Shown here piece after piece: positions 40,909 to 50,285 of a DNA stretch of 64,000 bases. This DNA is from Novosphingobium sp. (GTDB lineage Bacteria > Pseudomonadota > Alphaproteobacteria > Sphingomonadales > Sphingomonadaceae). The notes below the pieces were generated by a model. That model ran no database searches and had not been told where the DNA came from. It worked only from the letters and a program-made list of their open reading frames with translations. The position numbers and the translations under genes are program-made. Location: assembly GCF_027486195.1 (NCBI RefSeq), contig NZ_JAIXPP010000020.1:124001-188000 (forward strand). The letters are read 5' to 3'. Every line of letters begins with the position of its first letter. Position 1 is the first letter of the stretch.

Positions 40909-41736
40909 TCAGCGCCGGGACTGGGCCATTTTCCAGATCGGATTGTCCGGCCGGGGAAGGTCGCGGTACATCACCGAGGCGCTGTTCCAGAGCACCAGAT
41001 CGCCGGGCTGCCAGGTGTGGCGATAGACGAATGCCGGCTGCGTGACCCACTTGCGCAAGTCACCGAGGAAAGCCTCGCTTTGCGTGAACTCCACGTCTGC
41101 GATCTGGATCGCGGTATCGTCGATGAGCAGGCCGTGGCGGCCACCGGGCAAGCGCTGGACGAGCGGAAGCTCAGCGCTTTGCCGCGCCATCCACTGCATC
41201 AGGGCTTCGTGGCGCGGCTCGCGCTCGTGATAGAGCCGGTCATGCCAGAAACCATGCAACACGCGCAGCGATGCCAGTTCGCGCTGCTCGGCCGGCGCAA
41301 GGCCATCCCAGGCGGCGGCGGTGCAGGCAAATTCGGTCGGCGTGGCAATGCTGCCCTCGCCGGAGATCGCCATGATCGAAACCCCGCCGGGCGCGCGCGC
41401 CATCACATGGTCGTTTTCCCACACGCGGCTGTTCTGGAGATATTCGGCGAGCGCGGAAACCTGGCGATCGCCCACGATGAGGGAATCCTCCGGCACCGGC
41501 AGACGTGTGGGCGCCAGCGGGCCGTGGAGCGTGGCTTCCAGCCGTTCGGCAAAGGAACGCAGCGGACGCACCGGACAGAACGCTTGCCGGACGACGATGA
41601 CCTCCCTGTCCTCCAGTCGCGTGAGCAGCCAGTCCCGGTCTCCGATCAGAAGATCGGCCAGGCCGTGGCGATCGAGAGTCATGACAGCTTCACCAAGACC
41701 TGCACTCGAATGCAGCCCTGCATCATCCCTGACCAT
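40909..41736 (-). CDS. TauD/TfdA-family protein lacking the Fe(II) facial triad (probable pseudoenzyme)
   Basis: This 275-residue protein has the double-stranded beta-helix organisation of taurine/2-oxoglutarate dioxygenases. Normal members show a WHTD motif and a C-terminal QHYA histidine. Here the first motif reads WENDHV, losing the proximal His, and the last WQPGDLVLWNSASVMYRDLP has Met in place of the distal His. Thus two of the three iron ligands are gone. GGAGG precedes ATG 41736. A perfect FNR box is 75 bp upstream and a terminator follows, so it is a regulated single-gene unit. Confidence 0.8.
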   Translation of the reverse strand: MVRDDAGLHSSAGLGEAVMTLDRHGLADLLIGDRDWLLTRLEDREVIVVRQAFCPVRPLRSFAERLEATLHGPLAPTRLPVPEDSLIVGDRQVSALAEYLQNSRVWENDHVMARAPGGVSIMAISGEGSIATPTEFACTAAAWDGLAPAEQRELASLRVLHGFWHDRLYHEREPRHEALMQWMARQSAELPLVQRLPGGRHGLLIDDTAIQIADVEFTQSEAFLGDLRKWVTQPAFVYRHTWQPGDLVLWNSASVMYRDLPRPDNPIWKMAQSRR

Positions 41737-41810
41737 AGTAAGTAGACCTCCTATGGGAAGAGATGGGATTTATTTACCATAGTTCCAAGGGTAATTATTT
41801 TATTATTATT

Positions 41811-41824
41811 TTGATCTGGATCAA
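41811..41824 (-). promoter_or_regulatory. Perfect FNR/Anr/FixK box
   Basis: TTGATCTGGATCAA matches TTGAT-N4-ATCAA at all ten positions. It lies in the AT-rich gap 41737-41913, 75 bp upstream of the TauD-like start codon (minus strand). The other strand leads to the lysR 3' end, so the box most likely regulates the TauD-like gene in response to oxygen or nitric oxide. Confidence 0.75.
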
Positions 41825-41913
41825 TGTTAACTTAGAGCTAATTTGTAATTATAGTTGGGGGCTGTGTCAGAAACCTGAGATGAATGCTGCCTGCCCGATC
41901 TGCCGCGCTGCCG

Positions 41914-42810
41914 TCAGGCATGGTCGAACCGGTCGCGCATCGCCCGGTCGATCAACTGGCGCAGCACCGGATTGGGAAAGCGCCGGCGGGTTGTAACGGC
42001 GAGGAACGTCTCGGCAATGCCGGGCAACCCCTCGGCTTCCACCAGCGTGCCGGTACCCAGCTCATCGCGCACGACAATGGCGGGGAGGACGCCCAGCGCA
42101 TGCCCTTCGCGCACCATCAGTCGCATCATCGCCATGTCGTCTACTTCGGCCGCGATCTGCGGCCTCAGATCGAGCCGGTCGACCAGCGCATCGAAACCGC
42201 CGCGCACGCCGCTGCCAGCGATCGGCAAAATCACCGGGTGCATCCGCAACAGGTCCGCCACCGCGCGCGTCTCGCCCAGCAGCGCGGGCGTGCCGATCAG
42301 GCTGACCGGCTGTTCCGACAACCTCTGGACGATGAAGGGGGTCAAGGCATCGCTCGCAGGCGTCTGGTTGGTGAGCACCACGTCGAGGGCGAGGGATTCC
42401 AGCGCACCGAGCAATTCGCCCTGGCTGCCCGATCGCAGCACGACCTCGATATCGGTCCGCGCGAGCAGGGGTTCCACGAAGCTGATCTGAAAATTGCGCG
42501 AAAGCGTGGCCAGTGCGCCGATCCGCACCGCCTGCCGCGCATTGCCGGTCTCCTTGAGCGTGCCGAGCAGTTCCTCGCCGGTGGCGAAGATCGCCTCGGC
42601 ATGATCGAGCGTGATCCGGCCTGCCTCGGTGAGGTGGAGCGCACGACCGCGTCGCTCGAACAGCGCATGGCCAAGCCGGTCTTCCAGTTTGCGGATCTGC
42701 ACCGAGAGCGCGGACTGCGAGACATTGAGCCGCTCCGCCGTGCGCGAAAGGTTGCCATCCTGCGCGACGGCCCAGAAATAGCGAAGGTGGTTGTAATTGA
42801 GATCGGCCAT
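41914..42810 (-). CDS. LysR-family regulator divergent from dabBA (NhaR-like)
   Basis: This protein of about 298 residues has a LysR winged HTH (residues 1-62: LNYNHLRYFWAVAQDGNLSRTAERLNVSQSALSVQIRKLEDRLGHALFERRGR) and an effector domain (SFVEPLLARTDIEV, MPHPVILPI-like, GHALGVLPAIV). The short start MNYNHL and sequence resemble NhaR. ATG 42810 is preferred, and GTG 42819 in frame adds three residues. A palindrome covers its own start. It likely controls the divergent dabB-dabA-DUF6671 operon. Confidence 0.88.
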   Translation of the reverse strand: MADLNYNHLRYFWAVAQDGNLSRTAERLNVSQSALSVQIRKLEDRLGHALFERRGRALHLTEAGRITLDHAEAIFATGEELLGTLKETGNARQAVRIGALATLSRNFQISFVEPLLARTDIEVVLRSGSQGELLGALESLALDVVLTNQTPASDALTPFIVQRLSEQPVSLIGTPALLGETRAVADLLRMHPVILPIAGSGVRGGFDALVDRLDLRPQIAAEVDDMAMMRLMVREGHALGVLPAIVVRDELGTGTLVEAEGLPGIAETFLAVTTRRRFPNPVLRQLIDRAMRDRFDHA

Positions 42811-42835
42811 ATCGTTCACTTAAAGCGAACGATAT
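42809..42835. promoter_or_regulatory. Perfect 9-bp palindrome over the lysR start and in the dabB promoter region
   Basis: ATATCGTTC (42809-42817) and GAACGATAT (42827-42835) are perfect complements with a 9-bp AT-rich core (ACTTAAAGC) and fit the T-N11-A pattern of LysR sites. It lies over the lysR start and 85 bp upstream of dabB, so it can repress lysR and affect dabB. Confidence 0.65.
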
Positions 42836-42919
42836 CAGCTAAACAATGAATTTTTTGCTGATCCGCAGTTTCGCTAGGAGCGGGGCAACTTCGAAAGCCC
42901 CTCCTGCGGAGCGCCGATC

Positions 42920-44497
42920 ATGCCACTTTCTCTTCTGGTCCTTGCCCCACCCGCCCTGCTGCTGATCGCTGCCGCGCTCGGCTTCGCGCAGCCCGGCCGC
43001 ATCGCGCGCGGCCCGCTGGCCCTGATCGAGCTGCTTGCGCTGCTTGCGGTGGCGATGGCCGGGGGCGCGATGGCAGCACTGGCAATCGGCGGTGCCACCA
43101 CCCTGACCCTTGCCGCTGCCGGCCCTGCCCTGCCGCTGCTGGCCTTCCGGCTCGATCTCATCAGCGCCACGATGCTGCTCCTCGTCAGCTTCGTCGGCTG
43201 GATCGTGGTGCGCTATGCCCGCGTCTACCTCGATGGCGAGACGCGCCACGGCGTGTTCATGGCCTGGCTGGCAACGACGCTGGTGATGGTCATGCTGCTG
43301 GTGACGGCGGGCTCGCTCGTCCAGTTGCTGGCAGCATGGATCGCGACCAGCCTCGCGCTGCACAAGCTGCTGCTGTTCTATCCCGAACGGGTCGCCGCGC
43401 AGCGCGCCGCGCGCAAGAAGTTCGTGACCGCCCGCGCCGGTGACGCCGCGCTGCTGGGCGCCGCACTGCTGCTCTCCAGCGCCTATGGCACAACCGACCT
43501 GCATGTGATCCTTGCCGCTGCGCAAGCCGGGATGGGCGGCTACGCAGCGATGGCCGCCGCCGGGCTCCTCGCGATTTCCGCGCTGCTCAAGTCCGCCCAG
43601 TTCCCACTGCACGGCTGGCTGACCGAAGTGATGGAAGCGCCCACCCCGGTTTCCGCGCTGCTCCATGCCGGCGTGATCAACGCGGGCGGGTTCCTGCTCA
43701 TCCGCTTTGCCGATGTCATGCTGCTTGCCCCCGGCGTGCTGGCGGTGCTGGTCATGATCGGCGGGTTTACCGCGCTGTTCGGCGGACTGGTCATGCTCAC
43801 CCAGCCGGCGATCAAGACCTCGCTCGCCTGGTCGACTGTCGGCCAGATGGGCTTCATGATCATGCAGTGCGGCCTCGCGCTGTTCCCGCTCGCGCTGCTG
43901 CACATCGTGCTCCACTCGCTCTACAAGGCGCATGCCTTCCTCGCCTCGGGCGGTGCAGTTGAACAGATCGCGGCGGCACGGCGGCCCGGGCCGGTGGCGA
44001 TCCCCCGTCCCGCTGCGGTTGGCCGTGCGTTCCTTGCGGCGCTGGCGATCTACGCGCTGATGACCTTCGCCTTCGATGCCATCCCGGGCTTCCACCACAA
44101 GTCGCCGCAGGCGGTTGCACTAGGCGCGATCCTCATCTTCGGCGTTGCCTACCTCTTCGCCCAGGGCCTGGCTGACAGCGCTCCGCGCGCACTGACCCGC
44201 AAGATGGCGGTTTACGCGGTGGCGGCCTCGATCGGCTACTTCGCGCTCCATGGCCTCGCGCTCTGGCTCACCGCCGGCACGCTGCCCGCCACCCCGGCGC
44301 CGGGTCCGCTCGAATGGACCCTGATGGTGCTCGCGGTGCTGAGCTTCGGCCTCGTCGCGGTGGCGCAGTCGATGTTCCCGCTCTGGGCTTATCACCCGGC
44401 GGCTGCAGGCCTGCGGGTCCACCTCTCCAACGGCCTCTACGCCAACGCCCTGTTCGACCGGATGCTTGGCGGCTGGACCCTCAAGCGGCCCGCCTGA
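42920..44497 (+). CDS. dabB: DabB, membrane (NuoL-like) subunit of an inorganic-carbon uptake system
   Basis: This 525-residue protein has about 14 transmembrane helices and the proton-conducting complex I subunit signature (SAQFPLHGWLTEVMEAPTPV then SALLHAGVINAGGFLL). DabB pairs with DabA to accumulate bicarbonate or CO2 using the cation gradient. The ATG at 42920 is preceded by a GGAG-type site. dabA begins 33 bp downstream, and this order (dabB first, dabA next) is typical of known dab operons. NuoL-like proteins are also found in other hydrogenase/Mrp complexes, but the neighbour settles the assignment. Confidence 0.93.
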   Translation: MPLSLLVLAPPALLLIAAALGFAQPGRIARGPLALIELLALLAVAMAGGAMAALAIGGATTLTLAAAGPALPLLAFRLDLISATMLLLVSFVGWIVVRYARVYLDGETRHGVFMAWLATTLVMVMLLVTAGSLVQLLAAWIATSLALHKLLLFYPERVAAQRAARKKFVTARAGDAALLGAALLLSSAYGTTDLHVILAAAQAGMGGYAAMAAAGLLAISALLKSAQFPLHGWLTEVMEAPTPVSALLHAGVINAGGFLLIRFADVMLLAPGVLAVLVMIGGFTALFGGLVMLTQPAIKTSLAWSTVGQMGFMIMQCGLALFPLALLHIVLHSLYKAHAFLASGGAVEQIAAARRPGPVAIPRPAAVGRAFLAALAIYALMTFAFDAIPGFHHKSPQAVALGAILIFGVAYLFAQGLADSAPRALTRKMAVYAVAASIGYFALHGLALWLTAGTLPATPAPGPLEWTLMVLAVLSFGLVAVAQSMFPLWAYHPAAAGLRVHLSNGLYANALFDRMLGGWTLKRPA

Positions 44498-44529
44498 CCC
44501 CTCCACACGTCTCCTGAAGGATCACTCCC

Positions 44530-46950
44530 ATGCTCATGATCCCCACCGATAACAGCCAGACCCTCGCGCAGCTCAAGGTCGCCGCCGATGGCGCGGCCCG
44601 TGCGATCCCGCCGGTCTGGCCGCTGGCCTCCAGCGTCGCGGTCAATCCCTACCTCGGCCAGACGGGCCTGACGCTTGCCGAAACCGCCGCACTTATGGCG
44701 CGGGTTTCGGGCACCCCCGTCACCATGCCGCGCCAATGGTACCGCGACCGGATCGCCACCGGCGCGATCACCGAGGCCGATCTTGCCGCGGCGCTCGCCG
44801 CTTCACCCCATGCCGGCAAGCCCAGTTCGCTTGCCGCGTTGCTGGCTGCGATCGCGCATGACCCGGCACCGATCAAGGCCGTGCCGACGGTCGCCGATCT
44901 GGCCGCAAAGGCTTCGGGTATCGACTGGCCCGGCGTGATCGCCGAGCGCTTCGGCGCCTGGGCGGGTGGATACTTCGATCAAGGACAGGCGCTGTGGGCC
45001 GCCCCGCGCGGCAAGGGCGCCTATGCCGCGTGGCAGGCTGTCGCCTCGCACGACTTGACGCCTGAGATTGCCGGGCTTACCGGCTTCGGCAGCTTCGTGG
45101 CCGATGCGCCCGAGCGCGCGGCAGAAGCGCTGGCGAGCGCCGTTTCCGGGCTCGAGCTGCCGCCTGCAGCGCTCGAAACCTACTTCCACAGCCTGCTCGT
45201 CACGCTTGGCGGCTGGGCCCATGTCGCGCGCTACGAGCTGTGGCAGGCCGAACTTGCCGGCAAGAGCGACGAGACGATCACCGACTTCCTCACCATCCGC
45301 CTGCTGTGGGAGCAGGCCTTGCTGAACTGCTATAGCGCCGAGATCGGCCGAGGCTGGCAGGCGACGCTTGCCGCGCACGAGGAACCGGTCGCGCCGAATG
45401 CCGACCAGATCATCGACGCGATCCTGCAGGAAGCCGCGGAGCGCGCCGGACAGTCCGCCCTTGCGGAGACGCTCAGCCAGAAGCTCCTTCGCAACGAGCG
45501 TCAGCCGCCGGTGCTGCAGGCCGCTTTCTGCATCGACGTGCGCTCCGAAGTGTTCCGCCGCGCCCTGGAATCGGTCGACCGGCGGGTCCAGACTTTGGGC
45601 TTTGCCGGGTTCTTCGGCCTCACTGCCTCGCACCAGCGCTATGCCTCGGACGTGGCCGAACACCGCCTGCCCGTGCTGCTCAATGCGGGGCTTACCAGCC
45701 GCACCAGCGGCGCCAAGGGCGATGGGGACGCGACTCAGGCCCGCCATTCCGCACGCGCGGAGCGGGCCTGGGGCCGCTTCAAGCTGGCAGCCGTGTCCTC
45801 GTTCGCCTTTGTCGAGGCGGCAGGGCCGATCTACATCGGCAAGCTGCTGAAGGATGCGCTGGGCCTCAAGGCCAACCCGGTGCCGCGCGATCCCAAGCCC
45901 TTTGCCGATCCCGCGCCCGATGCTTCGACCCGCGTGGGTATGGCGGCCTCGATCCTCGGCGCGATGTCGCTCACCACCGAGTTCGCGCCGCTGGTCCTGC
46001 TGGCTGGCCACGGTGCCAATGTCGTCAACAACCCGCATGCGAGCGGGCTCCACTGCGGTGCCTGCGGCGGTTATTCGGGCGAAGTGAACGCGCGGCTGCT
46101 GGCCGGGCTGCTCAATGATCCCGAGGTGCGCGCAGGCCTGATCGACAAAGGTATCGTGATCCCGCAGTCCACGCTGTTCGTCGCAGCGCTGCACGATACG
46201 ACGACCGACGCGGTGACGCTCTACACCGAGGACCAGCCGATCGATGCGCACCGCGAGGCGATTGCGCAGGCCCAGCAGTGGCTGGCAGCGGCCGCCGTGC
46301 TCACCCGCAGCGAACGCGCGCTGCGCCTGCCGCGCGCCACCGGCGATGCCAGCGTGATCAAGCGCAGCCGCGACTGGTCGGAAACGCGGGCCGAATGGGC
46401 GCTCGCTGGCTGCAAGGCCTTCATCGCCGCACCGCGCGCACGCACAGCGGGCCGCAGCCTCGAAGGCCGCGCGTTCCTGCATGACTACGTCTGGCGGCGA
46501 GACGAAGGCTTCGGCGTGCTGGAACTGATCATGACCGCGCCGGTCGTCGTCGCGAGCTGGATCAGCCTTCAGTACTATGGCTCGAGCGTGGCGCCACAGT
46601 TGTTCGGGGGCGGCAACAAGCTGCTCCACAACGTGGTCGGCGGGATCGGCGTGATCGAGGGCAACGGCGGGCCGCTGCGCGCCGGTCTGCCATGGCAATC
46701 GGTGCATGATGGGCACAAGCTGATGCACGAGCCGCTGCGCCTCTCGGTCTGCATCGAGGCCCCGCGCGAGGCGATGACCGCAGTGCTCGAAAAACACGCC
46801 GGGGTGCGCGCGCTGTTCGACAACAAGTGGCTGCACCTCTTCGCGATCGACGATGAGGGGCGGATGGCCTGGCGCTATGCCGGCGATCTCCGCTGGGAGC
46901 CCACGCTGGAGGCATTCCCTGCTCCGGCAGCCACGGAAATGGCGATCTGA
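44530..46950 (+). CDS. dabA: DabA, DUF2309 carbonic-anhydrase-like subunit
   Basis: This 806-residue DUF2309 protein has the zinc site that defines DabA: Cys334 and Asp336 in [15 protein letters not shown], and His494 and Cys509 in [19 protein letters not shown]. These correspond to the beta-carbonic-anhydrase-like ligands of characterised DabA. With DabB it turns CO2 into bicarbonate at the membrane, driven by ion movement. SD AAGGAT precedes the ATG. It is followed 3 bp later by a DUF6671-like gene. Confidence 0.93.
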   Translation: MLMIPTDNSQTLAQLKVAADGAARAIPPVWPLASSVAVNPYLGQTGLTLAETAALMARVSGTPVTMPRQWYRDRIATGAITEADLAAALAASPHAGKPSSLAALLAAIAHDPAPIKAVPTVADLAAKASGIDWPGVIAERFGAWAGGYFDQGQALWAAPRGKGAYAAWQAVASHDLTPEIAGLTGFGSFVADAPERAAEALASAVSGLELPPAALETYFHSLLVTLGGWAHVARYELWQAELAGKSDETITDFLTIRLLWEQALLNCYSAEIGRGWQATLAAHEEPVAPNADQIIDAILQEAAERAGQSALAETLSQKLLRNERQPPVLQAAFCIDVRSEVFRRALESVDRRVQTLGFAGFFGLTASHQRYASDVAEHRLPVLLNAGLTSRTSGAKGDGDATQARHSARAERAWGRFKLAAVSSFAFVEAAGPIYIGKLLKDALGLKANPVPRDPKPFADPAPDASTRVGMAASILGAMSLTTEFAPLVLLAGHGANVVNNPHASGLHCGACGGYSGEVNARLLAGLLNDPEVRAGLIDKGIVIPQSTLFVAALHDTTTDAVTLYTEDQPIDAHREAIAQAQQWLAAAAVLTRSERALRLPRATGDASVIKRSRDWSETRAEWALAGCKAFIAAPRARTAGRSLEGRAFLHDYVWRRDEGFGVLELIMTAPVVVASWISLQYYGSSVAPQLFGGGNKLLHNVVGGIGVIEGNGGPLRAGLPWQSVHDGHKLMHEPLRLSVCIEAPREAMTAVLEKHAGVRALFDNKWLHLFAIDDEGRMAWRYAGDLRWEPTLEAFPAPAATEMAI

Positions 46951-46953
46951 GCC

Positions 46954-47829
46954 ATGGCTGACACGCCGCCGCCCCGGGGCGCAGATTGCAACGGGGCGCG
47001 GGCCGTGCTGGCGACGATGCACGGCAAGGAGCGGGCGATTGCCCCCCTTGCCGCGCGTTTCCTGGGTCTGGACCTGCGTGTGGCCGAAGGTCTGGACACT
47101 GATGCTTTCGGCACTTTCAGCCGCGAGATTGGCCGCGTTGGCACCCCGCGCAAGGCTGCGCAGGCAAAGATCGCCGCGGCCTTCGCGCTGGCGCCTGATG
47201 CGCGCATCGGGCTGGCCAGCGAGGGCAGCTTCGGTCCGCATCCCAGCGTGCCGTTCTGCGCGCTGAACCGCGAACTTGTCCTGTTGGTAGACCGGGAGAC
47301 CGGGCTGGAACTGGTCGGCCACCATGCGGCGATGGACACCAATTTCGCGCATGCGGTGGTGACGAACCCTTCGGCAGGCATCGACTTTGCTGCAAAAGCG
47401 GGCTTTCCCGCGCACGGCGTGATCGTGATGGGGGTGCTGGACGGCCAGCCCGCGCCGCACCTCGCTCTGTTCAAGGGGATCGATTCCGAGGCAGAGCTGA
47501 TTGCGGTGATTGACCGGACCATCGCTCTGACCGGCGCCGCGCATATCGAGACCGACATGCGTGCCCACCGCAATCCACGCCGCATGCGCGCAATCGAGCG
47601 GGCCATGATCGACCTTGTCCGCCGCGCGCGCAGCCGCTGCCCCGCCTGCACGCGGCCCGGCTTTGCGAAGACCGGGCGAATTCACGGTCTGCCTTGCGCG
47701 TGGTGCGCGAGCCCCACGCATCTCACCCGCGCCGAAATCTGGACCTGCGAGGGCTGCGGCCACCGCGAAGAACGCCCAGTGGCCAAAGCGAGCGCAGATC
47801 CGATGCACTGCGAGGAATGCAATCCCTAG
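46954..47829 (+). CDS. DUF6671-like protein with C-terminal zinc ribbons, third gene of the dab operon
   Basis: This 291-residue protein begins 3 bp after the dabA stop. The N-terminal two-thirds resembles DUF6671 (MHGKERAIAPLAARFLGLDL, GFGSFGPHPSVPFCALNREL-like, VTNPSAGIDFAAKAGFP). No catalytic motif is known for it. The C-terminal 80 residues hold two zinc-ribbon-like groups (CPACTRPGF and CAWC, then CEGC and CEEC). It may bind nucleic acid, zinc or a partner protein. The tight linkage to dabA makes a role in inorganic-carbon metabolism or zinc supply plausible, but that is inference. Confidence 0.75.
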   Translation: MADTPPPRGADCNGARAVLATMHGKERAIAPLAARFLGLDLRVAEGLDTDAFGTFSREIGRVGTPRKAAQAKIAAAFALAPDARIGLASEGSFGPHPSVPFCALNRELVLLVDRETGLELVGHHAAMDTNFAHAVVTNPSAGIDFAAKAGFPAHGVIVMGVLDGQPAPHLALFKGIDSEAELIAVIDRTIALTGAAHIETDMRAHRNPRRMRAIERAMIDLVRRARSRCPACTRPGFAKTGRIHGLPCAWCASPTHLTRAEIWTCEGCGHREERPVAKASADPMHCEECNP

Positions 47830-47852
47830 GGTTAGACCTTAGGGTCAGGCCT
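47827..47852. repeat. Imperfect tandem repeat of 13 bp
   Basis: TAGGGTTAGACCT (47827-47839) is followed by TAGGGTCAGGCCT (47840-47852), with TAGG again next. It holds stops in several frames and lies in the 22-bp space between the convergent DUF6671-like and dioxygenase genes. No function is assigned. Confidence 0.5.
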
Positions 47853-48688
47853 TAGGCGGCGAGCTTGTCGAACCCGGTCGGCGTCACGTCCTCGCCGAAG
47901 CGATAGGCCGAGGCGGTGATGCCCCCGCGCAGGTCGTTCTCCGAATAGATGCACACACCCGGGTCTGCGCCCGCCGCACCGACCGCGACCATCAGCGGGA
48001 TCAGGTGATCCTCGCGCGGATGAGCCACGCGGGCGGCTGGGGCCTGATCCCAGCGGAGCAGCGCGGCGGCGCGGGCGGCGGGGTCCGGATCGAGCAGGCT
48101 GTGGCGCAACCAGCCGTCGAATTGCCGCGAGGGCTCGGCCGCGCGCGCATCGAACATGCGCAAGTTGTGGTAGGACAGGCCTGAGCCCATGATCACCACG
48201 CCTTCATCGCGCAGCGGCGCAAGCGCACGGCCGAGCGCCAGATGCGCGGCGGGATCGTAGCCGAGCTTCATCGAGAGGCTGACGACGGGCAGGTCCGCCT
48301 CAGGGCGGATCGGCTGCATCATCGAGAACGTGCCGTGATCGAACCCGCGCGCGGGATCATCGCCGACCGTGATCCCTGCCGCTGCCGCCAGTTCGCGCAC
48401 CCGCGCCGCCAGCGCTGGATCGCCCGGTGCAGGGTAGCTGATGTGGTAGGTGTGTTCGGGAAAGCCGTAGTAGTCATAGACCATGCCCGGCTGCGCGGCG
48501 CTGGATACGGTAAACTCGGGCTCCTCCCAGTGTCCGGACACCGCGAGCACCGCGCGGGGTGCTTCGGGCAGCTGCGCGAGCAGCGCCTTCAGCGAGGCCT
48601 CCAACCAGGCGAAACCGTCGCGAAACGGACCATCGAGCCAGGGCCAGGGGCCGCCGCCATGCGAGAGGAAGAACACGGGCTGTTTCAT
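47852..48688 (-). CDS. DODA-type extradiol aromatic ring-opening dioxygenase (class III, YgiD-like)
   Basis: This 278-residue protein belongs to the LigB-like class III extradiol dioxygenases. It has FLSHGGGPWPWLD with the metal-binding His, SGHWEEPEF, a GFDHGTFSMM loop with the catalytic His, and GSGLSYHNLRMF late. Members act on catechols and DOPA. The metal ligands appear intact. ATG 48697 is possible, but ATG 48688 has GGAGAG upstream. It follows the photolyase block on the same strand after 76 bp, without a terminator, so it may be part of that operon. Confidence 0.87.
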   Translation of the reverse strand: MKQPVFFLSHGGGPWPWLDGPFRDGFAWLEASLKALLAQLPEAPRAVLAVSGHWEEPEFTVSSAAQPGMVYDYYGFPEHTYHISYPAPGDPALAARVRELAAAAGITVGDDPARGFDHGTFSMMQPIRPEADLPVVSLSMKLGYDPAAHLALGRALAPLRDEGVVIMGSGLSYHNLRMFDARAAEPSRQFDGWLRHSLLDPDPAARAAALLRWDQAPAARVAHPREDHLIPLMVAVGAAGADPGVCIYSENDLRGGITASAYRFGEDVTPTGFDKLAA

Positions 48689-48764
48689 GCTCTCCATTTA
48701 GGCGGGCTTGGACAAGCGCAACAGATGCAAGTTTTCCGGCCGACCGTTCGAAAGAATGGAACAA

Positions 48765-50285
48765 TCAAAGCCTCGCCAACACCGCCGCCGCGCTTTCCGC
48801 AATCCGCGCCTTCTCCGCATCGGCGAACTTGTCGTAGGTCCGCACCATCTGCGCCATGCGCGGATTGCCGCCGATCTTGCTGCGGTGGCGGGCGATGAAA
48901 TCCCAATAGAGCGGATTGAACGGGCAGGCATTGGGCCCTGTCCGCTGCTTCACGTCATAGCGGCAGGTGCCGCAGTGGTTCGACATGCGGTTGATATAGG
49001 CCCCACTCGCCGCATAGGGCTTGGAGGCGAGCATTCCGCCGTCCGCAAACTGGCTCATGCCCACGGTGTTGGGCAGCTCCACCCATTCATAGGCATCGGC
49101 GTAGACGCTGAGATACCATTCGTGGAGCGCGTGCGGATCGATCCCGGCCAGCAGCGCGAAGGTGCCCGTAACCATCAGGCGCTGGATATGGTGCGCGTAG
49201 GCGTGCTGGCGGGTCTGGATGACGGCAGCGCGCACGCAGGCCATGTCCGTCTGTGCGGTCCAGTAGAATTCGGGCAGCGGGCGCGTGTGGCCAAGGAAGT
49301 TGCGCCGTTCGTAGCCCGGCATCGTCAGCCAGTAGATCCCGCGCACATATTCGCGCCAGCCGATGATCTGGCGGATGAAGCCTTCCGCCGCATTCAGGGG
49401 CACGCGGCCCGCGCGCCATTCTGCTTCCACCGCGCGGCAGACCTCAAGCGGATCGAGCAGGCCGCAATTGAGATATTGCGCGATCACCGCGTGATAGAGG
49501 AACGGTTCACCCTCCAGCATCGCATCCTGATAGTCGCCGAAGCGCGGCAAGGCGCGCTGCACAAAGGCGCCGAACGCGGCTTCGGCATCGGCGCGGGTGA
49601 CGGCGAACCGGAAGGGTTCGAGATCGCCGAAGTGATTGCCGAAACGCGCTGCAACCAGCGCCATGACCTCCTGCGTGATCGCATCGGGCGCAAATATCGG
49701 CGGGCGCGGCATGAAGAGATCAGGCGCGGCGGCCTTGCGGTTTTCTGCGTCGTAGTTCCACTCGCCCCCAGCGGGCTTGTCGCCCTCCATCAGCAGGCCG
49801 GTGCGGCGGCGCATCTCCCGGTAGAAGTACTCCATGCGCAGCGCCTTGCGCCCCTCGGCCCAGGCGCGGAACACCGGCAGCGGGCAGACAAAGCGCGTAT
49901 CGGGGAGGACTTCGACGGGAAGACCCAGCGCTGCCTCCCAGCCCGCGAACATCTGCGCGACGCGCCATTCGCCCGCCTCCGTGACGAGGATGCTGGCAGG
50001 CCGGTGCATTGCAACCGTGCGGGCGACTTCGCCGGTGAAGCTGCCGGTGTTGCCCGGATCATCGAGCTTCACGTAGTCAACCGTCCAGCCAGCCCCGCGC
50101 AGTTCCTCGGCAAAGTGGCGCATGGCGCTGAACAGGAAAGCGATCTTCTTCTTGTGGTGGCGCACGTAGGTCGCCTCCTCGCTGACTTCGACCATCAGCA
50201 CACGGTCGCGCGCCTTGTCCCCCGCCATGAGCGAGGACAGCGCCGGGCTGAGCTGATCGCCCAGCACGAGGACGAGGCGGTTCAC
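48765..50285 (-). CDS. FeS-BCP photolyase / PhrB-like (6-4) photolyase
   Basis: This 506-residue protein of the bacterial cryptochrome-photolyase group with an iron-sulfur cluster repairs (6-4) photoproducts using light. The four [4Fe-4S] cysteines are at residues 350, 438, 441 and 454, exactly as numbered in Agrobacterium PhrB. Flanking motifs are HAYAHHIQRLMV, NTVGMSQFADGGMLASKPY and NHCGTCRYDVKQ. It starts at ATG 50285, which overlaps the preceding photolyase stop by 4 bp (ATGA). All the signature residues look intact. Confidence 0.93.
   Translation of the reverse strand: MNRLVLVLGDQLSPALSSLMAGDKARDRVLMVEVSEEATYVRHHKKKIAFLFSAMRHFAEELRGAGWTVDYVKLDDPGNTGSFTGEVARTVAMHRPASILVTEAGEWRVAQMFAGWEAALGLPVEVLPDTRFVCPLPVFRAWAEGRKALRMEYFYREMRRRTGLLMEGDKPAGGEWNYDAENRKAAAPDLFMPRPPIFAPDAITQEVMALVAARFGNHFGDLEPFRFAVTRADAEAAFGAFVQRALPRFGDYQDAMLEGEPFLYHAVIAQYLNCGLLDPLEVCRAVEAEWRAGRVPLNAAEGFIRQIIGWREYVRGIYWLTMPGYERRNFLGHTRPLPEFYWTAQTDMACVRAAVIQTRQHAYAHHIQRLMVTGTFALLAGIDPHALHEWYLSVYADAYEWVELPNTVGMSQFADGGMLASKPYAASGAYINRMSNHCGTCRYDVKQRTGPNACPFNPLYWDFIARHRSKIGGNPRMAQMVRTYDKFADAEKARIAESAAAVLARL

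Noticed and set aside
41763..41996. Plus-strand short frame across the FNR box region
   Set aside because: Most of it is antisense to lysR, and the AT-rich part is regulatory DNA.
44803..47808. Minus-strand open frame of about 1000 codons opposite dabA and the DUF6671-like gene
   Set aside because: It is an antisense shadow of strongly coding genes in high-GC DNA, with biased arginine/histidine composition and no domain.
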